The translations under genes were made by a program, and so were the position numbers. Shown piece by piece: positions 54,176 to 63,685 of a DNA stretch of 64,000 nucleotides (the stretch's first letter is position 1; each line of letters opens with the position of its first letter). The notes under the pieces were generated by a model. The model made no database searches, was not told the origin of the DNA, and was given only the letters and a program-made list of their open reading frames with translations. Origin of the DNA: Methanofollis sp. W23 (GTDB lineage: Archaea; Halobacteriota; Methanomicrobia; Methanomicrobiales; Methanofollaceae); the NCBI RefSeq assembly GCF_017875325.1, contig NZ_JAGGMN010000001.1, positions 1,880,140 to 1,944,139 of the forward strand, read 5' to 3'.

Positions 54176-55516
54176 TCAGTATTCGACCGCATCAAGAGCG
54201 GCACAGAACTCCCCGGCCGACCCGAACCGCATGGCCGGATCCTTCTCCAGGCACCTGAGCACGATCCCATCGAAGGGGGCGAGGGCGGGGTCGACGCCCG
54301 AAGGCGGGCGGGGCGGGGTGTCGAGGACGGCGGCCGAGTATGCGCCCGGGCCCTCGTCGTCATAGGGGAAGGTCCCGGTGAGGAGGACGTAGAAGACGAC
54401 GCCGACCTGGTAGAGATCGGTCCTCTCGTCGGGATGGCCGAAACGGGCCGGGGCGAGTTGTTCTGGGGCGGCGTAGTGGAGGGAGTAGCCAGGCGCCACC
54501 GTCTCGTCCCCCTCACCGAGGACCTTGCCGAGCCCCCAGTCGGCGATCTTCGGGGTGGCGTCGGCGGCAAGGAGGATGTTGCCGGGCTTGAGGTCGCGGT
54601 GGACGACCCCGCGGGCGTGGGCGTACGCAAGCCCGGCCGCGATCCCGCGGACAAGTTCGATCGCCCTGGCAGGGGGGAGCGGGGACGCAAGGTCGGCGAG
54701 GGTGCGCTCCAGGTACTCGGTCTCCACGTACGGGACCGGGAGGACATTGACCGCATAGACCCTCACGATATTGGGGTGGGCCAGACCCTGCCAGATGCTG
54801 ATCTCGCGGAGAAAACACCGGCCTGTCGCCTCGTCCTGGCGGAGCGGGACTTTGACCGCGACGGTCTGGTCGTCGGCACGGCGGATCGCCCTGAAGACCC
54901 GGGCGGTGCCCCCGCTCCCGACCGCCACGACCCCGGTATATTTCTCGCCCAGCGCCTGCGGGAATCCAGACTCTGTCTCGATGTCAGGCGGAACGACGAC
55001 GGTCGTCTCCTCGGTTGCTCCCGGAGGAGGAGGGGGGAAAGGGGCCTGCTCTCGCCGGCGGGCATAGACGACCCCGCCGAGGGTGGCGGCAGAGACGAGG
55101 AGGGCGGCCGCCGAGAGAACGAGGGGCGAGAAGAGATCGGTCTCAACGGCGGCATCAGGAGTCTCCTGCGCCTCGACCGTTTCCAGGGACGTGGAAGAGG
55201 GGGAAGGAGTGAACTCAGGGACCAGGGTCTCGGTGGGAGGAACTAATGTGGGCACAGAAGTGGGCTCAGGGGTCGGGGCCTCAGTGGTGGACGGCGGTGT
55301 CGGAGCAGGAGTCGGCACCTCAGGCGCAGGCTCGGTCTTCTGCTGCCCTGGCGCATGGGCCAGGCCAGGGGGGGCGTCCTGGCCGTGGCCACGATTGTTC
55401 GTGTCCTTTGCGGCGGCATGGTCGGGCGGCACCGCCGCCGCAGAGACCGTGAGGGCCAACACGACGAGGAGGACAAGACCCCATCGCACCACCGCGCCTC
55501 TCTTCTCAGACCACAT
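54176..55516 (-). CDS. Membrane Ser/Thr protein kinase
   Basis: 446 residues. Signal or anchor segment at about 12-28, an external Pro/Thr/Glu-rich stalk (about 30-130), a membrane helix at about 132-151, then a cytoplasmic kinase domain (about 190-446). The glycine loop is GSGGTARV. TVAVKVP carries the ATP lysine. HRDLKPGN is the catalytic loop. The metal loop is ADWG instead of DFG, and YAAPEQL is the APE-like motif. A eukaryotic-type (Hanks) kinase. The 15-nt gap from the FHA-HTH gene upstream indicates one transcript and a phospho-dependent partnership. It ends at the C-terminal domain without PASTA repeats. Confidence 0.93.
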   Translation of the reverse strand: MWSEKRGAVVRWGLVLLVVLALTVSAAAVPPDHAAAKDTNNRGHGQDAPPGLAHAPGQQKTEPAPEVPTPAPTPPSTTEAPTPEPTSVPTLVPPTETLVPEFTPSPSSTSLETVEAQETPDAAVETDLFSPLVLSAAALLVSAATLGGVVYARRREQAPFPPPPPGATEETTVVVPPDIETESGFPQALGEKYTGVVAVGSGGTARVFRAIRRADDQTVAVKVPLRQDEATGRCFLREISIWQGLAHPNIVRVYAVNVLPVPYVETEYLERTLADLASPLPPARAIELVRGIAAGLAYAHARGVVHRDLKPGNILLAADATPKIADWGLGKVLGEGDETVAPGYSLHYAAPEQLAPARFGHPDERTDLYQVGVVFYVLLTGTFPYDDEGPGAYSAAVLDTPPRPPSGVDPALAPFDGIVLRCLEKDPAMRFGSAGEFCAALDAVEY

Positions 55517-55531
55517 CAGGACCCCACCCGC

Positions 55532-56320
55532 TCAGTCGTGTTCTCCCCCGGACGGCGGGAGCGTGAAGATGAGGCGGGCGCCCTGCGGCCCGCGGGCAAG
55601 GTCGATGAGGTCGCCGTCCTCAAGAAGACGGCGTTCGTGCCTGCGGAGAGGGACGGCGTTCACCTGCGTCCCGCCCGTGCTCTCGCAGTCCTCGACCTGC
55701 CAGGCACCGCCGGCGGCCATCACCAGGCGGCAGTGCGGGCGGGAGACGCGGGTGACCGCGGTGTAGCCCGGGGAGAGCACAAGCGCTTCGACACCAGACG
55801 GGAGGGGTGCGGTGTCCTCCCTGCCGACGGCATACTGCCGCCCCTCAAGAGAGAAGACCCTGCCGTCGTCAGGCCCGCCGACGACCAGGAGGAGGGGCAC
55901 CCCGCCGAAGAACGTCGACGAGACCTGGTCCCTCATCTCCTGCAGCCTGAGCGAGACCCCCTGGGCGTCGGCGGCGATCCCCAGGTTCCCGAAGAGGGCG
56001 AGGTTCTGGACCACCCGTTCGAGGCCGCCAGGGACCAGGGAATATTTCCAGACCGGGTGCACGCCGGTCGCCGTCTCGCCGGAGATCCCGGCCTCTTTGG
56101 TGACCAGGCCGGCAAGAAGAAGGCGGTCGAGATGTTTTCTGGTATTCTCGTAACTGGTCCCGACCACACGGGAGAGCGACCTGGCGTCCTTTGCCCCCCC
56201 AGCGATGGACTGCAGGATCCGCAGGCGTGCCGGACTCCCGAGGACGTCGAGGTAGTCAGAGAGTTCTTCGAGGAAGTCGGGATCGGCGCCTGAGAGCATG
56301 GTGCGGTCGCCCTCTGTCAT
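55532..56320 (-). CDS. ArsR-like HTH fused to an FHA domain
   Basis: 262 residues. An N-terminal winged helix (about 20-80: LGSPARLRILQSI, VGTSYENTRKHLDRLLLAGL) resembles ArsR/HTH_20 regulators. The C-terminal FHA domain (about 145-255) shows YAVGRED, SRPHCRLVM and STGGTQVN, the phospho-threonine-binding pattern. An FHA domain on a DNA-binding protein next to a Hanks kinase suggests a phosphorylation-controlled transcription switch; this is inference. The in-frame ATG at 56299 is an alternative start. First gene of the two-gene operon. Confidence 0.9.
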   Translation of the reverse strand: MTEGDRTMLSGADPDFLEELSDYLDVLGSPARLRILQSIAGGAKDARSLSRVVGTSYENTRKHLDRLLLAGLVTKEAGISGETATGVHPVWKYSLVPGGLERVVQNLALFGNLGIAADAQGVSLRLQEMRDQVSSTFFGGVPLLLVVGGPDDGRVFSLEGRQYAVGREDTAPLPSGVEALVLSPGYTAVTRVSRPHCRLVMAAGGAWQVEDCESTGGTQVNAVPLRRHERRLLEDGDLIDLARGPQGARLIFTLPPSGGEHD

Positions 56321-56663
56321 GAAGGAATATGGGGAGGCATGGTAGATAACCCGTACGGTCCCGCAGTTCTGGCAATGAGAGAGGAGAGAGCACCTTCAGA
56401 GCAGGTACTTCTCCTCTTTCATCCATGAAGACTCGGATCGGATTTGAAGCATACTTCATACCCGATTCAACCAGGACCGGGAAGGCACAATCAGTGGACT
56501 TGAAGAGAGATACCATCCGCCACCTATCGCTCGCGGGGGGATCGGGGGGCGACCAAACCCCGCCAGAGGAAGACATCCTGAGGGTTTCTACAGAGCCAAA
56601 AAAAGAGAATATTGTTCGGATACACTTCATTTCATCCGAACGATGAACATACGATCATGCATC
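56321..56663. repeat. Intergenic with a repeat module
   Basis: About 56475-56597 holds AAGGCACAATCAGTGGAC, CATCCGCCACCTATC, GGGGGGATCGGGGGGCGACC and the end marker TTTCTACAGAGCC. No gene. Confidence 0.55.
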
Positions 56664-57437
56664 TCAGTGTATATCCCGGGAACCAGAGCAATTGATCTCC
56701 CCCTTCACCCAGCCGGCCAGCGAGCGCTGGATATACCTTGCCAGCGGGATGTCTGACCCGATCACCGCATAGCGTTCAGAACCCGTCCCCCCGATATAGA
56801 TGAAATCTTTCTCGTCGACAAAGATGACACACTCCATGTCGGCCCCATCGTTTCTCATGTGTTGATCATCGAGTAAACCGGCAACAATACCGCTTGCCAC
56901 ATAGATCGGGAGATCGATCCCGGCATAGGCGCCGGCGTCGCGGACGATGATCGCGAGATCGATCCGCCGGTCAAACGCCCTGAGGGCCCTGAGGTGCCGT
57001 TGCAAGAACGCAGGAGTATGACAGAGGATGGTCATCTGATCCTTCGTCTTCCTGAAGAGTGAATTGAGGTGATTCTCGATCGCCCACTCGCTCTTCAGCA
57101 GGATCACTGGATCAGGGGAAGGAGGCCGGGGGAACGAGACCGCATGGATCGCCTCGCGCGTCTCCTCCAGAGAGCAGATATAGTCCTCCTTCAGGCGGTC
57201 GATCACCTGGTCGGGGTCAAGGAGATAGAAGACGGTGGGGGTCCCTTCCATCACACCGATAAAACCTCGGCGCACAAGGTCGTGGAGGATCTCGTAGATC
57301 CGGCCCCTCGGGACTGTGCTCACCTCATGGATGTCCCGTGCGGTCGCCTTCCTCAGACCGACCAGGGCGGCATAGACCTTTGCCTCATATTCATTGAGCC
57401 CAAGGTGGCGGAGAAGTGGGACGAGTGTATCGGCCAT
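56664..57437 (-). CDS. TrmB-family transcriptional regulator
   Basis: 257 residues. N-terminal winged helix (about 5-75) with LGLNEYEAKVYAALVGLRKA and TVPRGRIYEILHDLVRRGFI, the TrmB signature. A coiled-coil and PLD-like C-terminal sensor part follow (LLKSEWAIENHLNSLF ... FVDEKDFIYIGGTGSERYAV). An SD-like GAGGAGC lies before the ATG at 57437. TrmB regulators respond to sugars or other metabolites; the target is unknown. The RND exporter locus to its right is divergent and a possible target. Confidence 0.9.
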   Translation of the reverse strand: MADTLVPLLRHLGLNEYEAKVYAALVGLRKATARDIHEVSTVPRGRIYEILHDLVRRGFIGVMEGTPTVFYLLDPDQVIDRLKEDYICSLEETREAIHAVSFPRPPSPDPVILLKSEWAIENHLNSLFRKTKDQMTILCHTPAFLQRHLRALRAFDRRIDLAIIVRDAGAYAGIDLPIYVASGIVAGLLDDQHMRNDGADMECVIFVDEKDFIYIGGTGSERYAVIGSDIPLARYIQRSLAGWVKGEINCSGSRDIH

Positions 57438-57807
57438 TGCTCCTCTGTTGGGTTGCAACAAGAGTAATAATTTCCGAAGAGGACAGGAACATGCGACGCA
57501 GCAGTGGGAAAGGAGACGCAGATCCCGTCAGATCAGGCCCTGACGCGCCGCCGGGATCCTGAGATGACGGGACAGGTCTGATTCTGGCTCTATTTTGCCG
57601 CGATTTTACCTGAAACTCCACAGAGTTGCACCAATACTATATGATATGATTGCTGAAAGGTGAGAGGAAAGATGACATGAACCCCCCCACCTCGCAGGCC
57701 AGGGGCACACACCGGCCGCGAATCCGCCTCGATCCATGGCTCTGGATCGTGGGGATTCTGGAACAGGAGAGGCAGCCACGTCACAGATCTGGATTGAAAA
57801 CTGATTT
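57438..57807. other. Intergenic region
   Basis: Nothing clear. ACTATATGATATGATTG at about 57636-57652 is a TATA-like patch followed by AGGTGAGAGG. The ATG behind it opens only a short frame. Confidence 0.35.
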
Positions 57808-58071
57808 TTGCCTCCGCCGGTCTGCCGGGAAGCAGTGGAACTCCTTCACCATCTTACGATAGATGATGAGACCGTGGAAGGAGACGGCATCGCCCTTGTC
57901 ATCGGGATCGCCATGCGAGCCCTGAGACTCCCGGAAAGCAGGTTTCATATCGCCGACATTCAAAAAATCGAGGACACCGCCATCGAATACGGTGTTGCGA
58001 TCGCAGGCAGAGATGCCAGCGCAATCGCTCGTGACGTGACGGCGATGATCATCGCCGACTACGACCAGTGA
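57808..58071 (+). CDS. Small hypothetical protein before the RND exporter
   Basis: 87 residues from TTG, or 78 from GTG at 57835, which has GGAAG upstream. The body AVELLHHLTIDDETVEGDGI, then ALVIGIAMRALRLPESRFHI and DVTAMIIADYDQ, reads like a folded small protein with codon bias of true genes. It ends 27 nt before the exporter start, possibly in one operon. No family recognised; the start codon is uncertain. Confidence 0.5.
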   Translation: MPPPVCREAVELLHHLTIDDETVEGDGIALVIGIAMRALRLPESRFHIADIQKIEDTAIEYGVAIAGRDASAIARDVTAMIIADYDQ

Positions 58072-58098
58072 CCCACCACACCCACGGAAAATCACACC

Positions 58099-60411
58099 AT
58101 GAAACGACTCTACGTCCTCCTTGCGGAGGCCATCAACACTCGTCCCTTCGCCGTGCTCGGCATTGCCGCCGCCGTCTTCATGCTCGCCCTCTTCGGCCTC
58201 TCGATGGTGGGTATGGAGACCGGGGACGACACGTACATCGACAAGACCACTCCCAGAGGCGCCACCCTCGCCCATTACGCCGACACCTACGGTTCGGACG
58301 CCATCATGCTCATCTTCGAGAGCGACGACGTCACCGATCCCGAGGTGCTCGCGTACATCGAGAGTCTTGAAGACGACATCAGGACCGAGCAGTACGTCGA
58401 CCAGGTCTCTGGCATCCCAGACCTGATGAAAGAGGCGAACGGCGGGGTCATGCCCGTGTCACGAGGGGAGGTGAATGCCGTCCTGGCGCAGGCGCCGTCC
58501 GGCACCCTCGACCGCTACCTCCCGTCCATGCTCATGACCATCGTCAGCATCACCATCGAACCAGGGGTGGCGAGCAGTGTCCAGGAGCAGGTGCTCGACA
58601 ATGTCAGGACCGTCATCGAGATCTCTGAACCCCCCGCGGGGGTCGCGGTCACGGTCTCTGGGAGCCCGGCGTTCTCGCAGGAGATGGGAGAGGAGATGGG
58701 GCAGTCGATGGGGATGCTCATTCTCGCGGCGATGCTCCTGATGGTGCTTGCCGTCACCTTCCTCTTCTCCCATGTCCGCTACCGCCTCCTCCCGGTCTTT
58801 ATCGTAGGGACCGGCCTGATCTTCACCTTCGGGTTCATGGGGCTTGCCGGGATCCCGATCAGCATGACGGTCATCGGCGCCTTCCCGGTGCTCATCGGGA
58901 TCGGGATCGACTATGCGATCCAGTTCCATTCGCGGTTCGACGAGGAGCGACGGCATACTTCCATCCCTGAAGCAGTGTCGGCGACGGTCACCAGGGCGGG
59001 ACCCTCAGTGCTCATCGCCATGGTGGCGACCTCCATCGGGTTCATCGCCATGTTCGTCTCCCCGGTCCCGATGGTCGCCGACTTCGGGGTCACCTGCACC
59101 ATCGGCGTCGTCTCCTGTTACCTGGCGGCGCTGATCGTCGTCCCGGTCTTCGGGACTATCATGAAATACCGGCCACGAGAGGGAGGCGGGAAACTCGACG
59201 ACGTTGAAGCCTGCGAACTCGACTGGGAGGGGTGCGAGGAGGAACCGACGCATGCCGCGGGGTCGCGCGGCTCGTTCATCGAGCGCTACAACCGTCTCCT
59301 CGGGAAGAGCGCGTACTGGATCGCGAAAAACCCGGTCCCGGTCCTGCTGATCTTCGGGCTGGTCGCCTTTACCGGGATCTACCTGGACCAGGACGTCCCG
59401 ATCAATGCCGACGAGGAGACTTTCGTCCCGCAGGACATGCCGGCCCTCCAGGACATGAAGAAGGTGACGCGGACGATGGGTTCGACGAACACGGTCCCGA
59501 TCATCGTGACCGGCGACGATGTGCTCGGCATGGATACTCTCGGCTGGATCGACGAGTTCGGGGCCTACGAGTTGCGGACCAACGACAAGGTCACCGGGGT
59601 CACGAGCATCGCCACCCTGGTGCGGCAGTATAACGGCGGCGTCCTCCCGTCGACCGAGAGCGAGGTCGAGAGAGTGCTTGCCGGGATCCCTGAGGAGACG
59701 AAGGAGCGCTACCTCAACGGCGGGATGGAGGCGGTGATGGAGTTCTCCACCGTGGACATGGAGATGGACGTGGCCAGGTCGATGATCAAGAACGTGGAAA
59801 AGGACGTCGAGTGGATGGAGGCCCCGCCAGGGACCCATGCCAGGGTGACCGGCGGCATCGAGATGTTCGCCTCGCTGATGGACGACATCGCTCACTCAAA
59901 GACGATGATGGTGCTTGCAGGGTTCATCTTCATCCTTGTCTTCCTCCTCCTGGTCTACCGGAAGGCGAACGCCGTCACGCCTCTCATCCCGATCATCATG
60001 ATCGTCGGGTGGAATGGGGCGATCATGTACTTCCTGGGCCTCGACTACACCCCGATGACCGCCACCCTCGGGTCGATGACCATCGGGGTGGCCTCTGAGT
60101 ATACGATCCTGATCATGGAGCGGTGCGAGGAGGAACTTGCCAGGGGCCTCGATATCTACGAGGCGATCCAGACGAGCGTGCAGAAGATCGGGACCGCGGT
60201 CACGGTCTCGGGGATGACCACGGTCTTCGGGTTCTCGGCGCTGACTCTCTCGGCCTTCAATATCATCTCGAACTTCGGGATCGTGACGGTGATCACCGTC
60301 GGGTTCTCGCTGGTGGGAGCGATCCTGGTGATGCCGGCGGTCCTCTCGCTGATGTACCGCGTCACCCACCGCCGGGACGGCGAGGGGCGGCGGGCGGCAC
60401 CGGCGGCGTAG
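58099..60411 (+). CDS. RND-superfamily exporter (HAE3/MMPL-like)
   Basis: 770 residues, two homologous halves with six membrane helices each (12 in all) and large external loops after TM1 and TM7. GIGIDYAIQFHSRFDEE in half one and GVASEYTILIMERCEEE in half two are the family's TM4 motifs carrying the acidic proton-relay residues. It belongs to the archaeal hydrophobe/amphiphile exporter family related to hopanoid or lipid transporters; the substrate here is unknown. No membrane-fusion partner is present, as expected for archaea. Confidence 0.93.
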   Translation: MKRLYVLLAEAINTRPFAVLGIAAAVFMLALFGLSMVGMETGDDTYIDKTTPRGATLAHYADTYGSDAIMLIFESDDVTDPEVLAYIESLEDDIRTEQYVDQVSGIPDLMKEANGGVMPVSRGEVNAVLAQAPSGTLDRYLPSMLMTIVSITIEPGVASSVQEQVLDNVRTVIEISEPPAGVAVTVSGSPAFSQEMGEEMGQSMGMLILAAMLLMVLAVTFLFSHVRYRLLPVFIVGTGLIFTFGFMGLAGIPISMTVIGAFPVLIGIGIDYAIQFHSRFDEERRHTSIPEAVSATVTRAGPSVLIAMVATSIGFIAMFVSPVPMVADFGVTCTIGVVSCYLAALIVVPVFGTIMKYRPREGGGKLDDVEACELDWEGCEEEPTHAAGSRGSFIERYNRLLGKSAYWIAKNPVPVLLIFGLVAFTGIYLDQDVPINADEETFVPQDMPALQDMKKVTRTMGSTNTVPIIVTGDDVLGMDTLGWIDEFGAYELRTNDKVTGVTSIATLVRQYNGGVLPSTESEVERVLAGIPEETKERYLNGGMEAVMEFSTVDMEMDVARSMIKNVEKDVEWMEAPPGTHARVTGGIEMFASLMDDIAHSKTMMVLAGFIFILVFLLLVYRKANAVTPLIPIIMIVGWNGAIMYFLGLDYTPMTATLGSMTIGVASEYTILIMERCEEELARGLDIYEAIQTSVQKIGTAVTVSGMTTVFGFSALTLSAFNIISNFGIVTVITVGFSLVGAILVMPAVLSLMYRVTHRRDGEGRRAAPAA

Positions 60412-61435
60412 GTGAATTACGGTTCTGGAGAGACCCTCATCTATTCCTGATGTGAGCGTGACTCAACCTCCTTTCCCATCATCTCACCAGGGGCCCTCCC
60501 CCCGGACCCCCGGGACCACGATGAGGACGGGAAGGCAGAATCGACGACCATGACGAGTGTGGTGCCGCCCTCGCCCTATCGTGTGGTGGGGGGTCCGGGG
60601 GGTGCACCCTCCAAGCGCGATCGAGGGAAAAGAGGCACATGATCAGAAGCCCCCTCCGACCTATCTATGAGGGTTTCTACAGAGCCGGGGTTTCGGCTTT
60701 GTAGAAATCATCTTGATGGTTCTCTTTGCCAGGGGGGCGGACTGCAACCCCCTCTCCGTGGTCATCTCTCCGCCTTCCCGACCTTATCTTTATCCCAGAG
60801 CCCTGGGGCCATGCCCCCGGCGTGAGCATGAGGGAAGGCGATGGATGAAGGTCACAGGGGGGTTGTGGTGATGAAAAGAGGATGTTTTGGCCATGTAGAA
60901 TCTGGCATGAGTCGAGAGCACGCCTCAGGCATATGGGATGAAACTATCATCTCAAATTTGATCAATTCTTGACCCTCATCCTTTTACGAACAAGGAGTGA
61001 TCGAAGTCGAGCATCATGCCGCCCCTCGGCTCTCTTCGTCGTGGGGGGTCCGAGGATGAAGATTGGGCCGGGAAGGCATATTCGAACTCCCTGAATAGGG
61101 ATTGCCGCCCCCGACCTATCGTGGTGCGGGGGGTTCGGGAGGCGGACCAGAGTTCGCACTTTTCATGGAGATATTTTTTCTGGGCGACCGAGAGGAACCC
61201 CGCAGGATCCGCCAGTCGGCGAACCCCTTTCTCTCGCCACTTCAAGAGAAGAGAGGGAAGACAAGATCAGAAGAGCCGACGAGAGAATTCATTCTCAGGA
61301 GTCAGACTCCCATCGAGAGTGAGATCAGACCAGAAAAAAATCTGAATAATCGCTCTAAACCGACAGTATGCCAATCATCACACCCTGACAAAACACCGCC
61401 TCCGCTCACCCCACGAAGACAACACAAAAGAAAGA
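60412..61435. repeat. Repeat-filled region between the exporter and tRNA-His
   Basis: Holds GGGAAGGCAGAATCGACGAC (60529-60548), the hairpin TTTCTACAGAGCC-GGGGTTTC-GGCTTTGTAGAAA (60674-60706), CATATGGGATGAAAC (60930-60945, as at about 6914), and a GGGGGGTTCGGGAGGCGG module (61128-61145). 61160-61430 is plainer. No gene supported. Confidence 0.65.
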
Positions 61436-61508
61436 GGCCGGGGCCGAGATTTGAACCCGGGTCGGGGGATCCACAATCCCCTAGGATGACCGACTACCCT
61501 ACCCCGGC
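61436..61508 (-). tRNA. tRNA-His (GUG)
   Basis: Reading the minus strand: acceptor GCCGGGG pairs with CCCCGGC and discriminator C73 is at 61436. Anticodon stem GGGGA/TCCCC encloses loop TTGTGGA, anticodon GUG. The T-arm holds GGGTTCAAATC. The base before position 1 is T (61509), not G, so the extra G-1 of tRNA-His is not encoded. No CCA encoded. Confidence 0.94.
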
Positions 61509-61801
61509 AAAAGGCTTCTACTATATTGTATCCCACCACACATTAACCTATCGGCATATTCTGGCATTCAGGGGACGAGGGCCCCGTATCCTGTGCCGGT
61601 GCAAGAGGGCGGGTGAGCATTAATAGGGGGAAGCACCTTAATATAGTCAAAATCCCGATACCCTGGATAGACGGGAGTTTCGCGAGCGCATAAGGACGGT
61701 ACCGGCCCTTCAGACCAGAATTACCAGAACCGTTGCCGGCCGCCACCCCATAAAGCGGGGAGCGTTGACTACACCAGCGTGTGAAAGGGGGCATGGAACC
61801 A
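61509..61801. promoter_or_regulatory. tRNA-His / infB divergent promoter and long infB leader
   Basis: CTTAATATAG at 61637-61646 is a TATA box for infB, which gives a 5' leader of about 130 nt. The leader can form GC-rich pairs (ACCGGCCC near 61698 with GGCCGCC near 61738, and CCCC/GGGG around 61747-61760). No gene seen inside. Confidence 0.45.
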
Positions 61802-63613
61802 ATGGGCAAGAAGAAAAAAAAGCAATCAAAAAAGAGCGAAGGACCAAAGATCAGGACGCCGATCGTCTGCGTCCTCGGGCACGTCGACCATGGCAAGACC
61901 TCACTCCTTGACTGGATCCGCGGCTCCTCGGTGACCAACGGCGAGGCCGGGGCGATCACCCAGCATATCGGGGCGACGGTCGTCCCCCTGGACGCCATCC
62001 AGAAGATGAGCGGTGCGTTTGAAAAACTGCAGATCAACGTCCCGGGCCTGCTCTTCATCGACACTCCCGGCCACCACGCCTTCACCACCCTCCGCGCCCG
62101 CGGCGGCGCCCTCGCCGACATGGCCATCCTCGTCGTCGACATCAACGAAGGCTTCCAGCCGCAGACCATCGAGGCCCTTGAGATCCTCAGGGCCTGCCGC
62201 ACCCCCTTTGTCGTGGCCGCCACCAAGATCGACCGGATCCACGGGTGGCGGGTGAACACCAACGCACCCTTCAGGAAGACCTTCGAGGCCCAGGGCGACC
62301 GCGTCAAGATGGACCTGGAAAACAAGACCTACGAGTTGATCGGCACCCTCTCTGAGAAAGGCTTCAACTGCGAACGCTTCGACCGGGTCTCAGACTTTGC
62401 CAGGAACATCGCGATCGTCCCCCTCTCAGGGGTCACCGGAGAGGGGGTGCCCGACCTCCTCATGATGCTCATCGGACTTGCCCAGCGCTACCTCACCGAG
62501 GCGCTCGAGGTCGAGGTCGACGGCCCAGGGGCAGGGACCGTCCTTGAGGTAAAGGAGGAGCGCGGCCTTGGGATGACCCTTGACGTCATCCTCTATGACG
62601 GCACCCTTGCGGTCGGTGACGAGATCGCGGTCGCCTCCTCTGACGGCGTGATCAACACCAAGGTCCGCTCCCTCCTCAAGCCCAGGCCCATGTCCGAGAT
62701 CCTGGTCGAGGAGAAGTTCGAACGGGTCAAGTCGGTCACCGCCGCCGCGGGGATCAAGGTCGCCGCCCCCAGACTCGACACCGTCATCTCAGGTTCCCCG
62801 ATACGGGCCATCCCCAGCGCCGACGAGATCGACGAGGTCAACGAAGAGGTCCGCCGCGAGGTCGAGGAGATCCATGTCACCCTCTCAGACGAAGGGATCT
62901 TTATCAAGGCCGACACCATCGGCGCACTTGAAGCCCTGGCCAAAGAACTCGAAGGGCACGGGATCCAGATCATGAAGGCCGAGGTCGGCCCGGTCAACAG
63001 GCACGACCTTATCGAGGTCGAGACGATCAAGGACCCCTTGAACGCCGTGCTCCTTGCCTTCAACACCCCCATCCTCCCAGACGCCCTCGACATCCTCAAA
63101 CAACCGACCTGCAAGGTCTCGATCTTCCCAGGCGACGTCATCTACCAGCTCATCGACGACTACACCGAATGGGCCGAGGAACAGAAACGCAAGATCGAAG
63201 CGGCACGCTTTGAGCGGATCATCCTGCCGGCAAAGATTCGGATCCTGGAAGGCTGCATCTTCAGGCAGAGCAACCCCGCGGTGGTCGGGGTCAGGGTGCT
63301 CGGCGGAAAACTGCGGAGCGGCGTGCGGTTGATGCGCAAGGACACCAAAGGGATCGGAACCGTCAAGACCATCCAGGTCGAGCAGGAAAATGTCCCGGTG
63401 GCAGACGAGGGGGCCGAGGTCGCGGTCGCGATCGAAGGCGCCACTGTCGGGCGGCAGATCAACGAAAACGACGAGTTGTATGTCTATATCCCGGAAAATC
63501 ACGTAAAAGTACTTGAAACAGAGATGCTCTCCAACCTGAACCCAGGGACACGCGAGGTGCTCGAGGAGTATACCACGATCCGGAGGAAGGACAACCCCTT
63601 CTGGGGGAAGTAG
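61802..63613 (+). CDS. infB: Translation initiation factor aIF5B (IF-2)
   Basis: About 603 residues. A short lysine-rich N-terminus is followed by the GTPase domain with G1 GHVDHGKT, G3 DTPGH and G4 TKID. Domains II-IV then follow, ending in RKDNPFWGK. aIF5B promotes subunit joining and Met-tRNAi placement. In-frame starts exist at 61781 (GTG), 61793 and 61802; the GGGGG element at 61787-61791 fits 61802 best, though 61793 cannot be excluded. No intein. Upstream of rps6e on the same strand, a known archaeal pairing. Confidence 0.96.
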   Translation: MGKKKKKQSKKSEGPKIRTPIVCVLGHVDHGKTSLLDWIRGSSVTNGEAGAITQHIGATVVPLDAIQKMSGAFEKLQINVPGLLFIDTPGHHAFTTLRARGGALADMAILVVDINEGFQPQTIEALEILRACRTPFVVAATKIDRIHGWRVNTNAPFRKTFEAQGDRVKMDLENKTYELIGTLSEKGFNCERFDRVSDFARNIAIVPLSGVTGEGVPDLLMMLIGLAQRYLTEALEVEVDGPGAGTVLEVKEERGLGMTLDVILYDGTLAVGDEIAVASSDGVINTKVRSLLKPRPMSEILVEEKFERVKSVTAAAGIKVAAPRLDTVISGSPIRAIPSADEIDEVNEEVRREVEEIHVTLSDEGIFIKADTIGALEALAKELEGHGIQIMKAEVGPVNRHDLIEVETIKDPLNAVLLAFNTPILPDALDILKQPTCKVSIFPGDVIYQLIDDYTEWAEEQKRKIEAARFERIILPAKIRILEGCIFRQSNPAVVGVRVLGGKLRSGVRLMRKDTKGIGTVKTIQVEQENVPVADEGAEVAVAIEGATVGRQINENDELYVYIPENHVKVLETEMLSNLNPGTREVLEEYTTIRRKDNPFWGK

Positions 63614-63636
63614 TATTTAATAATGGTATCATCCAA

Positions 63637-63644
63637 TTTTATAG
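63637..63644 (+). promoter_or_regulatory. TATA box of rps6e
   Basis: TTTTATAG, about 45 nt upstream of the ATG at 63686, with AAGGAG at 63671-63676 as ribosome-binding site. Suggests rps6e has its own promoter besides read-through from infB. Confidence 0.45.
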
Positions 63645-63685
63645 ACACGTTCTGATAGTATCAGGATGAGAAGGAGTCAGAGATA

